DNA of 64,000 nt from Miltoncostaea sp963770865 (lineage in GTDB: Bacteria > Actinomycetota > Thermoleophilia > Miltoncostaeales > Miltoncostaeaceae). A program made the translations under genes and the position numbers. Of the stretch, positions 9,673-18,493 are shown piece after piece. The stretch's first letter is position 1. The number at the start of each line of letters is the position of its first letter. The notes under the pieces are model-generated. The model searched no databases and was not told where the DNA came from. It saw only the letters and a list, made by a program, of their open reading frames with translations. Location of the stretch: positions 1 through 64,000 of the forward strand of contig CAVYRD010000001.1 of NCBI GenBank assembly GCA_963770865.1, read 5' to 3'.

Positions 9673-10593
9673 CTAGCAGGACTTCTGGATCTCCGAGGCC
9701 GTGCAGGTGTCCGAGCCCGGGCCGCCGTTGGCGAGGTCCACGCCCCCGCCACCGTCGAGGCGGTCGTTGCCGCCCTCGCCGAACATGAAGTCGCTGCCCG
9801 CGTCGCCGAAGACGTGGTCGGCGTCCGCGCCGCCACGGAGCCGGTCCGCGCCGCCGCCGCCGTTGATGGTGTCGGCGCCGGGGCCGCCGACGATCTTGTC
9901 GTCGGCCGAGCCGCCCGTGATGGTGTCGGCGCCCTCCTGGCCCCAGATCGTGTCCTTCGCCGCGCCGCCGTCGAGCGTGTCGCGGCCCGGGCCGCCGAAG
10001 ATCGTGTCGCGGCCCGCGTCGCCGCGGACGGTGTCGATGCCGGCGCCGCCCTTGAGGCGGCTGTCGTTGTCCGCGCCGCCGAGCACCAGGTCGTTGCCGT
10101 CCTGGCCGTCGGCCACGTCGTTGCCCGCGCCGCCGTCCAGGCGGTCGTCGCCCGCACCGCCGAGCAGCGTGTCGTCGCCGGTCGAACCGACGATCCGGTC
10201 GGTGCCCGCGCCGCCGTCGATGCGGTCGTTGTCCTGGGCGCCGTTGATGTTGTCGTTGCCGTCCTCGCCGAGGATCACGTCGTTGCCGGTGCCGCCGTTG
10301 GCGGAGTCGTCGCCGGCGCCGAGGCAGATCGTGTCGTTGCCGCCCAGGCCGTTGACGGTGTCGTTGCCGCCCAGCGAGACGATGACGTCGTCGCCGGCCG
10401 TGCCGTCGATCGTCTCGCCGGCGTCGGTGCCGACCTGCGTCGCCAGCTTGCCGTCGCAGGTGAAGGCGGTGCCCGTGCCGCCGTTGGACGTGGCCGCGAT
10501 CGCGACGCCTCCACCGGCGAGGCTGAGGACGCCGATCGCGGTCACCGCGCCGAGCCTCCGGATCCGAACACGCGAGCGGGTCGTACGAGCCAT
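9673..10593 (-). CDS. Secreted RTX-repeat (hemolysin-type calcium-binding) protein
   Basis: 306 residues. A signal peptide at 1-34 (RRLGAVTAIGVLSLAGGGVAIA) is followed by a short Cys-containing segment and then some 25 nonapeptide repeats of the GGxGxDxUx type (GLGGNDTI, GGAGDDRLDGG). These form a calcium-bound parallel beta roll. There is no catalytic domain, so it is probably a structural or adhesive surface protein. The C-terminus TCTASEIQKSC carries two Cys. Start ATG 10593 follows AAGGAGGAG. Two tandem GGAAACGCC repeats lie upstream, on the coding strand, at 10699-10716. Confidence 0.88.
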   Translation of the reverse strand: MARTTRSRVRIRRLGAVTAIGVLSLAGGGVAIAATSNGGTGTAFTCDGKLATQVGTDAGETIDGTAGDDVIVSLGGNDTVNGLGGNDTICLGAGDDSANGGTGNDVILGEDGNDNINGAQDNDRIDGGAGTDRIVGSTGDDTLLGGAGDDRLDGGAGNDVADGQDGNDLVLGGADNDSRLKGGAGIDTVRGDAGRDTIFGGPGRDTLDGGAAKDTIWGQEGADTITGGSADDKIVGGPGADTINGGGGADRLRGGADADHVFGDAGSDFMFGEGGNDRLDGGGGVDLANGGPGSDTCTASEIQKSC

Positions 10594-10739
10594 GGGGCAC
10601 TCCTCCTTGGACATCCGTGCGTGGGCCCACGCCGGCCAGTTGGATGAGTAGGACCACGGAGCGCCCCGCCGCGTAAAGAGGCTCTCGTTGCAACCGCGGC
10701 GTTTCCGGCGTTTCCTCTGTTGCAGGTTGCCCCGCGACC

Positions 10740-11969
10740 TCAGCGCGACGCCGACGTCCCCCCGTCGCGCCCGCGCGCGAGCGCGAGGGCGCCGAGCCCG
10801 GCGGCGAGCAGGCAGGCGAGCCCGCCGATCACCAGGCCCCCGCGCGGGCTGAGGTGCTCGGACACGGCGCCGATCACCGGCGCGCCGAGCGGCGTGCTGC
10901 CGAGGAAGGCGACGGCCCAGAGCGCCATCACCCGGCCGCGGAAGCGCGGCTCGGCGCTGAGCTGCAGGGTGCTGTTGCCCGTCGAGAGGAAGGCGACGCT
11001 GGCCGCGCCGACGACCGCGAGGGCGACGAAGGACGTCGCCACCGACGGCGCCACGGCCGCCCCGAGGATCGCCAGCCCGAACACGGCGGCCGCCGTGCTC
11101 AGCGGCTTCAGGCCGGTGCGCCCGTGGCCGGCCACGAACAGCCCGCCCACGATCGCGCCCGCGCCCATCGCTGAGGTCAGCAGGCCGTAGGTGCCGGCGC
11201 CGCCGTCGAGGGGCCCGCGCGCCATCAGCGGCAGGACCACCTGGAACTCGTAGGCCAGCGTCCCCACCAGGGCGAGCATCATCAGCGGCACCAGCAGGTC
11301 GGGCGTGCGGGCGACGTAGCGCAGGCCCTGGCGCACCTGGCGCGGTGCTCGGTCCAGGTGGGGCGCGGGGATCAGGGTGCGCACGTCCATGCTGACCAGC
11401 GCCGCCACCACGGCCGCGTAGCTCGCGGCGTTGATGAGGAAGCAGGGCCCGGTGCCGACGGCGGCGATCAGGACGCCCGCCACCGCGGGGCCCACCGCGC
11501 GGGCCGTGTTGACCATCACGCTGTTCAGGCTGACCGCGTTGCGCAGGCCGTCCGGGCCCACCATCTCCTGGGCGAATGCCTGCCGGGCGGGGTTGTCGAT
11601 CGCCGTGGCCACGCCGAGCGCCAGGGCCAGCGCCACGACCATCCAGAGCCGCACGGCCCCGGTGACCGCGAGCACGCCGAGGGTCAGCGCCATCGCGCCG
11701 AGGGCGCTCTGGGTGGCGATCAGGATGGCCCGCTTGTCGAGGCGGTCCGCGAGCAGCCCGCCGTAGGGCGCCAGCAGCAGGATCGGCAGGAACTGGGCGG
11801 CCGCGACCAGGCCGAGCGCGGTGCCCGAGCCAGTCAGCTCCAGCACCAGCCAGGCCTGCGCGACGGTCTGCATCCACGTGCCGACCAGGCTGACGGCCTG
11901 CCCGGCGAAGTAGCGGCGGTAGTTGGGGGTGCGCAGCGAGGCGAACGTGACCTCGGCCCACGCCGTCAC
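10740..11969 (-). CDS. MFS transporter (MFS_3 / enterobactin-exporter-like)
   Basis: 409 residues with about 12 transmembrane helices. It starts with the pattern SLRTPNYRRYFAGQAVSLVGTWMQTVAQAWLV-type seen in MFS_3 exporters (key residues at about 9-45), and has the loop motif GGLLADRLDKR. GTG 11969 overlaps the upstream MarR stop by 4 bp. The substrate is unknown; pairing with a MarR repressor suggests drug or toxic-metabolite efflux induced by ligand. Confidence 0.9.
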   Translation of the reverse strand: MTAWAEVTFASLRTPNYRRYFAGQAVSLVGTWMQTVAQAWLVLELTGSGTALGLVAAAQFLPILLLAPYGGLLADRLDKRAILIATQSALGAMALTLGVLAVTGAVRLWMVVALALALGVATAIDNPARQAFAQEMVGPDGLRNAVSLNSVMVNTARAVGPAVAGVLIAAVGTGPCFLINAASYAAVVAALVSMDVRTLIPAPHLDRAPRQVRQGLRYVARTPDLLVPLMMLALVGTLAYEFQVVLPLMARGPLDGGAGTYGLLTSAMGAGAIVGGLFVAGHGRTGLKPLSTAAAVFGLAILGAAVAPSVATSFVALAVVGAASVAFLSTGNSTLQLSAEPRFRGRVMALWAVAFLGSTPLGAPVIGAVSEHLSPRGGLVIGGLACLLAAGLGALALARGRDGGTSASR

Positions 11970-12418
11970 GCGCGCGGCTCCTCGGCCCGGCCGAGCGCCT
12001 CGAGCGCGGGCAGGGCGTCGAGGAGGGCGGCGACGTCGTCGGGCGCCAGCTCGCGCAGCCGCTCGCGCAGGACGTCGGCGCGCCGCGCGCGCAGGCGCGC
12101 GAGCAGGCGCTCGCCGGCGGGCGTGGCCCGCGCGGTGGTGCAGCGGGCGTCGTCGGGGTGCGGGGCGCGCTCGACCAGCCCCTCCCCCTCGAGGTGGGCC
12201 AGCACGCGCGAGAGCATCGTCGGGTTGACCGCCTCGGCGGCCGCCAGGTCGCCCGCACGCATCGGGCCCTCGCGCACCAGGCTGGCGAGGACGCCGGACT
12301 GGGTGGCCGTCAGGCCCTCGTCGGCCGCGGTCGCGCGCAGGCGCCGACTCGTGCGCATGATGGCGTTGCGCAGGCGGATGACGGAGTCCTCGTCGATCGA
12401 TGCAGCTCGGCGGGTCAG
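11966..12418 (-). CDS. MarR-family transcriptional repressor
   Basis: About 150 residues. The winged-helix domain (LTATQSGVLASLVREGPMRAGDLA ... VNPTMLSRVLAHLEGEGLVERA) carries the MarR wing signature HPDDARCT. An in-frame TTG at 12457 lies inside the promoter, so it is unlikely to be the start; a CTG at 12418 has AGGAG 7 nt upstream and is my choice, with ATG 12358 as the conservative alternative. It is coupled to the MFS exporter and probably represses both through the dyad over its own -10 region. Confidence 0.85.
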   Translation of the reverse strand: MTRRAASIDEDSVIRLRNAIMRTSRRLRATAADEGLTATQSGVLASLVREGPMRAGDLAAAEAVNPTMLSRVLAHLEGEGLVERAPHPDDARCTTARATPAGERLLARLRARRADVLRERLRELAPDDVAALLDALPALEALGRAEEPRA

Positions 12419-12442
12419 GGATGCGCTCCTCGCGATTGATTG

Positions 12443-12463
12443 CTTGCTGGTAGGCAAGTATAG
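12443..12463 (-). promoter_or_regulatory. MarR promoter with overlapping operator
   Basis: On the minus strand TATACT (12463-12458) is a near-consensus -10. The dyad CTTGC-N6-GCAAG (12443-12458) overlaps its downstream edge, where a bound dimer would block transcription. Operators of this type are typical of autoregulated MarR proteins. Confidence 0.6.
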
Positions 12464-12500
12464 CGCTCACACCGGCCTCGCCGCACGCCGATGCACAGGC

Positions 12501-14162
12501 ATGGACCTCTCCGCGCGGCGCGTCGCCGCGGCATGCGCCCTCCCCGTCGTCGTGGCGACGCTCGCCGCCACGGCGTGGGCCGGCTGGTACGCCGGCGCCG
12601 ACCGCGACGCGGTCGGCCGCCTCGCCGGCCAGGCCACCATGCAGTCGTCGACGACCGCCGCGATCTCCGCCGTCTCCCAGGAGCTGTACGCGCTGGACGA
12701 CCTGGGCGCCCTCCCGACCCATGTACCGGAGGCGCTCGACCCGTACCGCACGTCGTCCATGTCGCTCGCCGGCGGCGGCCCGGCGCTGCTCGAGATCGGC
12801 GACCGCAACGGCGCGCAGGCCCTGCAGGAGTTGCTCGCGGCCGGGGCGGCGCTGCGGCCCGGAACCCGCCGGGCGCTCGGGCGGCTGACCGACGACGACC
12901 TGGCCCGGATCGCGCGCGGCCGGATGCCGGCGAGCGTCTCCCCCGACGACTACGCCGACGCCATCACGGAGTTGCAGGGGATGTTCGCGAGCGCGCCGGC
13001 GACGACGCAGGACGCCGTGGACGGGCTGCTGCGCATCCGCGACGCGCCCCCGCCCTGGCGGCGGCCGGCGTTCCTCGTCGCCCTCGCCGTCATCTGGGCG
13101 ACCACGGCGTCCGTCGCCCTGGCGCTCGGCCGGGCCGTCTCCCGCCACATGCGGGGCTCGGCGGCGGCGCTCGAGGACGAGCGGGCGCGGATGGCCGAGC
13201 TCGCGCGCCGCAATGGGCGGCTCCTGGAGCTGGTGGACGCCAGCCGGCGGGTGTCGTCGGGCACCGACCTGACGGGAGTGGCCGACGCCGTCGCGGCCGA
13301 GGCGGCCGCCCTGTTGGGCGCCCGGGTGGCGGCGCTCTACCTGCTGGAGGGCGACCGCGCCGCGCCGGTCGGGGTCCACGGAGGGCTGCCGCTGCACGAG
13401 ATCGCCGCGGACGCCGGCATCCTGGGCCGGGCGCTCGACACCGGCGCCCCCGCGCTCGGGGTGGTCTCGTCCGACCCGGCCCTGCCGGGCCTCGCGCCGG
13501 TGGCGGTGCTCGCCGCGCCGCTCATCGCCGGCCGCCGCATCACGGGCGCCATCATGGTGGGACGCGACCCCGGCGCGCCCCTCGACGAGCACGACGCCCA
13601 GGAGCTCCGCCTGATCGGCCTCGCCGCGGCCACCGCCGTCGAGGGGGCGCGGGCCCACCACACGGCATCGACGCTCGCGCTCACCGACGCCCTCACCGGG
13701 CTGGGCAACCGCCGCCGGCTCGACGGCGACCTGGCGCGCGCGTGCGCGCCGGACGCGCCGCGGCCGGTGGGCCTCGCCATGATCGACGTCGACCACTTCA
13801 AGAGCTACAACGACACGCACGGGCACCCGGCCGGCGACGACGTGCTGCGCCGCGTGGCGGAGCTGGCCGCCGCCAACGTCCGCGCCCAGGACGTGGTGTA
13901 CCGCTTCGGCGGCGAGGAGCTCTGCGTGATCCTCCCCGGAGCGGGCGCGGAGGAGGCGGTGGTGGTGGCCGAGCGCGTGCGCGCCGCCGTGGCGGCGCAC
14001 GCGTTCCCCGGCGGCGCGACCCAGCCCGGCGGCCGCGTGACCGTGTCCGCCGGCGTGGCCAGCGACGCGGGGCCCGAGCCCCCCGTGCTGATGGCGGCGG
14101 CCGACGGCGCGCTCTACCGCGCCAAGCGCGCGGGGCGCGACCGGGTGGTCGCGGCCGGCTGA
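12501..14162 (+). CDS. Membrane GAF-GGDEF diguanylate cyclase
   Basis: 553 residues. Two transmembrane helices (about 8-28 and 190-212) flank an extracytoplasmic sensor region. A coiled coil, a GAF domain (about 250-385) and a GGDEF domain (about 393-553) follow. The active-site motif is GGEEL, in the catalytically competent series. RAQD sits five residues before it and is a product-inhibition I-site. It should make cyclic di-GMP in response to an extracellular or GAF ligand. The gene is divergent from marR. Confidence 0.9.
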   Translation: MDLSARRVAAACALPVVVATLAATAWAGWYAGADRDAVGRLAGQATMQSSTTAAISAVSQELYALDDLGALPTHVPEALDPYRTSSMSLAGGGPALLEIGDRNGAQALQELLAAGAALRPGTRRALGRLTDDDLARIARGRMPASVSPDDYADAITELQGMFASAPATTQDAVDGLLRIRDAPPPWRRPAFLVALAVIWATTASVALALGRAVSRHMRGSAAALEDERARMAELARRNGRLLELVDASRRVSSGTDLTGVADAVAAEAAALLGARVAALYLLEGDRAAPVGVHGGLPLHEIAADAGILGRALDTGAPALGVVSSDPALPGLAPVAVLAAPLIAGRRITGAIMVGRDPGAPLDEHDAQELRLIGLAAATAVEGARAHHTASTLALTDALTGLGNRRRLDGDLARACAPDAPRPVGLAMIDVDHFKSYNDTHGHPAGDDVLRRVAELAAANVRAQDVVYRFGGEELCVILPGAGAEEAVVVAERVRAAVAAHAFPGGATQPGGRVTVSAGVASDAGPEPPVLMAAADGALYRAKRAGRDRVVAAG

Positions 14163-14203
14163 GCGCAGGGCCGCTCCGCCGGGCGCGACCTACGATTGTT
14201 GAG

Positions 14204-15690
14204 ATGACGACCACACCGCCCGACCCGCTCGCCGCTCTGCGCCGGCGCCGGTGGCGGGTCCTCGTTGTGACCGGGATGGGCGCCTTCATGGGCCCCCTCG
14301 ACGTCACCGTCGTCGCCCTCGCCCTGCCGGCCATGGGGCGCGAACTGGGGCTCACCTTCTCCGGGGCGATCTGGGTGCAGGCCGGCTACCTGCTGGCCTA
14401 CGCGCTGGTGCTGGTGCCCGCGGGGCGGCTCGCGGACCAGTGGGGGCGCCTGCGCGTGTGGCGCGCGGGCCTCATCGTGTTCGCCGTCGCGTCGCTCATG
14501 TGCGCGATCAGCCCGGGCGAGGCCTGGCTGCTCGGCTGGCGCGCGGTCCAGGGATCGGGCGGGGCGATGCTCGCGGCCACGTTGACCGCCCTCGTGACGG
14601 CGGTCTTCCCGGTCTCCGAGCGCGGACGGGCGCTCGGCCTCAACATCATGGCGCTCTACCTCGGCCTGGCGCTCGGCCCGCTCGTCGGCGGCCTGCTCGT
14701 GGATTATGCCGGGTGGCGCTGGATCTTCCTGGTCAACCTCCCGATGGCGGCGATCGCGCTCCTGGGCTCGCTGCGGCTGCCCGAGGGGCGGCCCGTGCCC
14801 GGACGCCCGCGCCTCGACCCGCTCGGCATCGTCCTGCTCGGCGGGGCCCTCGCGGGCGTGATGATCGGCCTCACGTTCGGCCCGCTCTGGGGCTGGTCGT
14901 CGCCGCGGGTGATCGCCCTGATCGCGGCCGGCGCGGTCCTGCTCGTCGCCTTCCTGCTGGCCGAGACCCGGGTCACCGCGCCGCTGGTGGACCTCACGCT
15001 CTTCCGCCGCAGCCGCCTCTACGCGCTCGGCAACCTGGCGGCCCTCCTCAACTACTCGGCCATGTTCGGCGTGATCGCCCTCACGGCGGTGCTGCTCGAG
15101 ATCACGCGCGGCCTCACTCCCACGGAGGCCGGGCTCGTGATGCTGGCACAGCCGGTGGTGATGGTGACGCTCTCGCCCGTCGCGGGGCACCTCTCCGACC
15201 GCATCGGATCGCGCGCGCTGGCCAGCGGCGGGATGGTGCTGGTGGCCGCGGGCCTGCTGACGCTGGCGCTGACGCCCGAGTCGCTGCCGATCCCGTGGAT
15301 CATGTCCGGGCTCGCGGTGACCGGGCTCGGCATGGCGGCCTTCAGCTCGCCGAACACCTCGGCGGTGATGGGCTCCGCCGCCCGCGACCGGCTGGCCGTG
15401 GCCGCGGCGATCCTCGCGATGATGCGCACCCTGGGCCAGGCGCTCTCGCTGGGGGTGCTCGGGACCGTCGCCGCCGCCCCGCTCGGCGCCGAGGGCGCGC
15501 GGGCGCTCTTCGGAGCCACCGAGGGCGTGGGCGACGCGGCCGCGCACCTCGACGGCTACCGCCTGGCGATGACCGTCGGCGCGGCGATCGCGCTGGTGGG
15601 CGCGGGGCGTCTCTCGGCCGCGGCCCGGTGCAGCGGCCCGCCCCGGCGCCCCCCGCGCCGGCCGAGGGGCTCGGCGTCACGGGATCCTGA
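14204..15690 (+). pseudogene. DHA2-type MFS drug exporter (one frame disruption near C-terminus)
   Basis: About 495 residues, 14-helix DHA2 family. Motifs seen are GAFMGPLDVTVVALALPAM, GRLADQWGRLRVWRAG and the antiporter motif in helix 5 (ALGPLVGGLLVDYAGWRW). The frame is open through the last helix; from about 15627 it would read into sequence antisense to the next gene. Adding one G in GGCCCGGTG restores a natural end (RVQRPAPAPPAPAEGLGVTG) at 15690, so a 1-base consensus deletion is likely and the protein is probably functional. Leaderless start: TACGAT ends 7 nt before ATG. Confidence 0.82.
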
Positions 15691-16174
15691 GGACCGCCGC
15701 CCTCGTCACGCGGCCGGCCGCCATGCCGAAGCGCGTGGCGCGCGGGTCGGACGGGCGCGGCCCCACCCGGCAGGTGCGCCGCGTGCACACGACGTTCGGG
15801 AATGCCGCGAGCACGGCCGACCGCGGCGAGCCGACGCCCACGCCCGCCGCCGTCCGGTAGCGGGGCGAGCGGGTGGCGACGCTGAGAGCGCCCGAGCTCG
15901 CCTCGTCGGTGGGGAAGCGGACCGTGAGCGAGCGCGCCGGGTAGGCGACCGTCACGCGGTCGAGGTTGCGGTTGCCCGGGTCGAGCAGGTTCGGCGACCG
16001 CGCGATCACCACGCCGTCGCCGCCGAAGCGCAGGCCGATGGTGGCCCGCTCGTCGCCCACCGCGATCGCCCCGATGGAGCGGCCGTGAACGATCCGGTCG
16101 CCGGCGCCGAGCGCCGGCGCCGCGAGCGCCAGGGCGGCGGCGGCGGGGACCAGGAGTGCGCGGGGGGCCCGCAT
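15677..16174 (-). CDS. Secreted protein of unknown function
   Basis: About 165 residues. A signal peptide (ALLVPAAAALALAAPALGAG) is followed by a beta-rich domain with two Cys close together (VVCTRRTCRVG), probably a disulfide. The start ATG 16174 is favoured over ATG 16186 because TATGCT lies exactly 7 nt upstream, as in the other leaderless genes here. It resembles small exported actinobacterial proteins with a PASTA-like or LysM-like fold only vaguely; no family is claimed. It converges on the MFS gene with a 14-bp overlap. Confidence 0.6.
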   Translation of the reverse strand: MRAPRALLVPAAAALALAAPALGAGDRIVHGRSIGAIAVGDERATIGLRFGGDGVVIARSPNLLDPGNRNLDRVTVAYPARSLTVRFPTDEASSGALSVATRSPRYRTAAGVGVGSPRSAVLAAFPNVVCTRRTCRVGPRPSDPRATRFGMAAGRVTRAAVLRIP

Positions 16175-16278
16175 GCCGGCGAGCATACGACGGGCCCGCG
16201 CCCCGGCGCGAGGCGCCGACGCGTCGCCTGTATGGCTTCTGTGATGGTCCGTTGAACCCGCGGGCCCCGGCATGTCTC

Positions 16279-17025
16279 ATGGCGGGAGTGCCTGTGCTCG
16301 CGTTCCTCCGCGTTTCCGCAATTGTCATGCTGCTCGTGATCGCCCCGCTCGCGTCGGCCGCCCCCGCGGCGCCGTCCGAGCCGGCCGGTCCGGCCGCGGA
16401 CGTCGCCTGGACCGCGCGCATCCTCGTCCCGGTGGCCGCCCGCACCGCGCCGCGCGGCGACGCGAGGGTCGTTGCCCGCATCTCGCCGTACACCGCCTTC
16501 TGGGCGCGGCCCCAGCGCCTGCTGGTGCTCTCCGCGGTCCAGACCGACCCGGCGACCGGCCGGCGCTGGGTGCGGGTGCGCCTGCCCTCGCGGCCCAACG
16601 GCTCCCAGGGGTTCGTCCCGCTCGAGGCGGTGCGGCTGCGCGCCACCGGCAACCGCATCGTCGTGCGCGTGTCGTCGCGCCGGGTGGAGCTCTGGCGCAA
16701 GGGGGTGCGCATCGCGCGCTTCCGCGCCGCGGTCGGGACCGGCAGCACGCCCACGCCGACCGGGATGTTCGCGGTGCAGGACCCGGTGCCCTCGGACGCC
16801 GCCCAGCGCTCCTACCTCGGGCCGTACATCATCACGCTGACCGCCTACAGCGAGGTGCTCAGCAGCTTCATGGGCGGCAACGGCCTCGTCGCGATCCACG
16901 GCACCGACGCGACCGGTCTGCTGGGCCAGGCCGTGAGCCACGGCTGCATCCGAGTCTCGAACGCCGTCGTCAGCCGCCTCTACGCGATCGCCGAGCCAGG
17001 CACCCCGGTGGAGATCGTCCCCTAG
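16279..17025 (+). CDS. L,D-transpeptidase (YkuD domain), secreted
   Basis: 248 residues. Signal peptide about 1-30 (FLRVSAIVMLLVIAPLASAA). An SH3-like segment follows (about 45-115), then a YkuD catalytic domain with the family signature: a His in AIHGTDATG and the Ser-His-Gly-Cys motif SHGCIRVSN carrying the nucleophilic Cys. It crosslinks peptidoglycan by 3-3 bonds or anchors proteins. Start ATG 16279 is chosen because it begins the signal peptide. The stop abuts that of the convergent ABC fragment with no spacer. Confidence 0.9.
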   Translation: MAGVPVLAFLRVSAIVMLLVIAPLASAAPAAPSEPAGPAADVAWTARILVPVAARTAPRGDARVVARISPYTAFWARPQRLLVLSAVQTDPATGRRWVRVRLPSRPNGSQGFVPLEAVRLRATGNRIVVRVSSRRVELWRKGVRIARFRAAVGTGSTPTPTGMFAVQDPVPSDAAQRSYLGPYIITLTAYSEVLSSFMGGNGLVAIHGTDATGLLGQAVSHGCIRVSNAVVSRLYAIAEPGTPVEIVP

Positions 17026-17547
17026 CTACAGACGCCCCGCGTCGATGACGCGGCGCAGGAACTGCTGGGTCTCGGGGCGTTGCGGGGCGCGGAAGATCCG
17101 CTCGGGGTCCCCGCGCTCCAGCACGCGGCCCTCGTGGAGGAAACACACCTCGTCGGCCACCTCGCGGGCGAAGGCCATCTCGTGGGTCGCGATGACCATG
17201 GTCATGCCCTCCTGCTTCAGGCCGCGCACGAGCGCGAGGACCTCGCCGACCAGCTCGGGGTCGAGCGCGCTCGTGACCTCGTCCAGCAGCAGCGCCCGCG
17301 GGCGGGTGGCCAGGGCGCGGACGATGGCCACGCGCTGCTGCTGCCCTCCCGAGAGGCGGTCCGGGTAGTCGGCCTCCCGCCCGGCGAGACCGAAGCGGGC
17401 GAGCAGCTCGCGGCCCGCGGCCTCGGCCTCGGCCCGCGCGACGCGGTGGCCGCGCACTGGCGCCAGCGTGACGTTCTGGAGAACGGTCAGGTGCGGGAAC
17501 AGGTTGAAGGCCTGGAAGACCATCCCCAGGCGCCGGCGCACGGCGAC
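17026..17547 (-). pseudogene. Amino-acid ABC transporter ATPase, N-terminus lost
   Basis: About 170 residues of a GlnQ/HisP-type ATPase remain, from RRRLGMVFQAFNLFPHLTVL (Q-loop) through LSGGQQQRVAIVRA, LLLDEVTSALDPE and IATHEMAF to the normal C-terminus. The first 75 or so residues, including Walker A, are missing. At about 17547 the sequence changes to phage-like DNA read on the other strand. No cognate permease or binding protein is next to it. The junction is most simply a deletion or insertion end of the adjoining mobile relic. The protein cannot hydrolyse ATP. Confidence 0.85.
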
Positions 17548-17548
17548 C

Positions 17549-17724
17549 GTAGTCGGCCCGGCCGTGACGGCAAGGCGACGGGGACCTTCCCCGAGTCGTG
17601 GGGCCGACCGCCGGCCCTGTCGGGTCACGAGCTGCGCGAGTGGATCGCCGAGAACATCCGCGCGGGGCAGCGGCGCCAGGCGCGGGGCGAGCGGGTCGAG
17701 TGGCTCGCCGCCGAGCGCCGGTGA
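17549..17724 (+). pseudogene. Truncated phage-type small protein (GTFPxxWG family)
   Basis: The C-terminal 50-55 residues of a protein matching the intact 64-residue gene at 50839: shared GTFP(E/R)xWG, then ELREW/EIRVWIK, R(R)QxRGExVxWLAxERR. No start codon is left between the ABC junction and the conserved region. Its stop overlaps the protease GTG by 4 bp, exactly as in the island copy. Confidence 0.6.
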
Positions 17725-18425
17725 TCGAGCGCCGATCGGGCCTCGCGTCGGTCTTCGCGCGGGCCGACGCGGGGTCGTCCGACAACATCACGATCACGGG
17801 CGTCGGCGTGCCGTTCATGAGCGGTCCCGACGGCGGGCTCGGCGACGTCGGGCAGTTCGTCGAGAGGTTCGCGGCCTCGTCCTTCCGGGAGCAGGAGCGC
17901 ACGGGCTTCGCGGACGTCACGTCGCAGTTTCAGCACGATTTCTCGATCACGATCGGCTCCGTCCGCGCCGCGACGATGCAGGTGCGCGCGACGCCGAGCG
18001 CGCTCGTCTACACCGTCAGGCTCCCGCGCTCGGCCGCCTTCATCGCCGAGACGATCGCCCGCGGCGACACGGCGGGCAGCTCGATCACTTTCTTCGCCGA
18101 TGCCGCGGAGTGGGGATTCATGCCCGACGGCCAGACGCCTCTGCGAACGGTCACGGCGGCGACGCTGATCGAGGTCTCGCCGGTCGCCCGACCGGTCTAC
18201 AAGCAGACGAGCGCCCAGATCGCCGCCGGTCCTATGGGGCCGCTGCGCTCGGCGCCGGCACCCGCCGCACCCGTGATCCCGATGCACGCCGGCGGCTCGG
18301 CGCCCGTCGTTTCACTCGAGGAGATGGGCCGGCACCTCCGGGCTCGCGAAGGGCGGATCATGTTCAACCAGCTCATGGACCGCCGCCTCCGCCTGGTCGA
18401 GCTCGAGATCGACAGCCGCCCCTGA
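17721..18425 (+). CDS. HK97-family prohead protease homologue
   Basis: 234 residues. It aligns along its length with the protease at 51030: ERRSG start, GVGVPF, VERFAASSF, the conserved His in TSQFQHDFS, GS(V), SSITFFA, RTVTAATLIEVSPVARPVY. These match the order of the U35/HK97 prohead protease fold (catalytic His then Ser). The insertion region and C-terminal helix (HLRAREGRIMFNQLMDRRLR) are also shared. No capsid, portal or scaffold gene is nearby, so its target would have to be a helper phage's capsid, or it is a relic. Confidence 0.75.
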   Translation: MIERRSGLASVFARADAGSSDNITITGVGVPFMSGPDGGLGDVGQFVERFAASSFREQERTGFADVTSQFQHDFSITIGSVRAATMQVRATPSALVYTVRLPRSAAFIAETIARGDTAGSSITFFADAAEWGFMPDGQTPLRTVTAATLIEVSPVARPVYKQTSAQIAAGPMGPLRSAPAPAAPVIPMHAGGSAPVVSLEEMGRHLRAREGRIMFNQLMDRRLRLVELEIDSRP

Positions 18426-18493
18426 TGGCACCGCGCGAACCCGCAGAGACGCCGCCCGCCGACGCGGAGGCTCCGCTGAAATGGACCAGGGCC

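Noticed and set aside
10740..14000. Very long minus-strand open frames covering the MarR, diguanylate cyclase and MFS genes (similarly at 4923-7163, 8042-10693, 57358-59370)
   Set aside because: They are GC-driven shadow frames: low-complexity Arg/Gly/Ala/Pro or His/Asp/Gln composition, antisense or offset to genes with clear domains.
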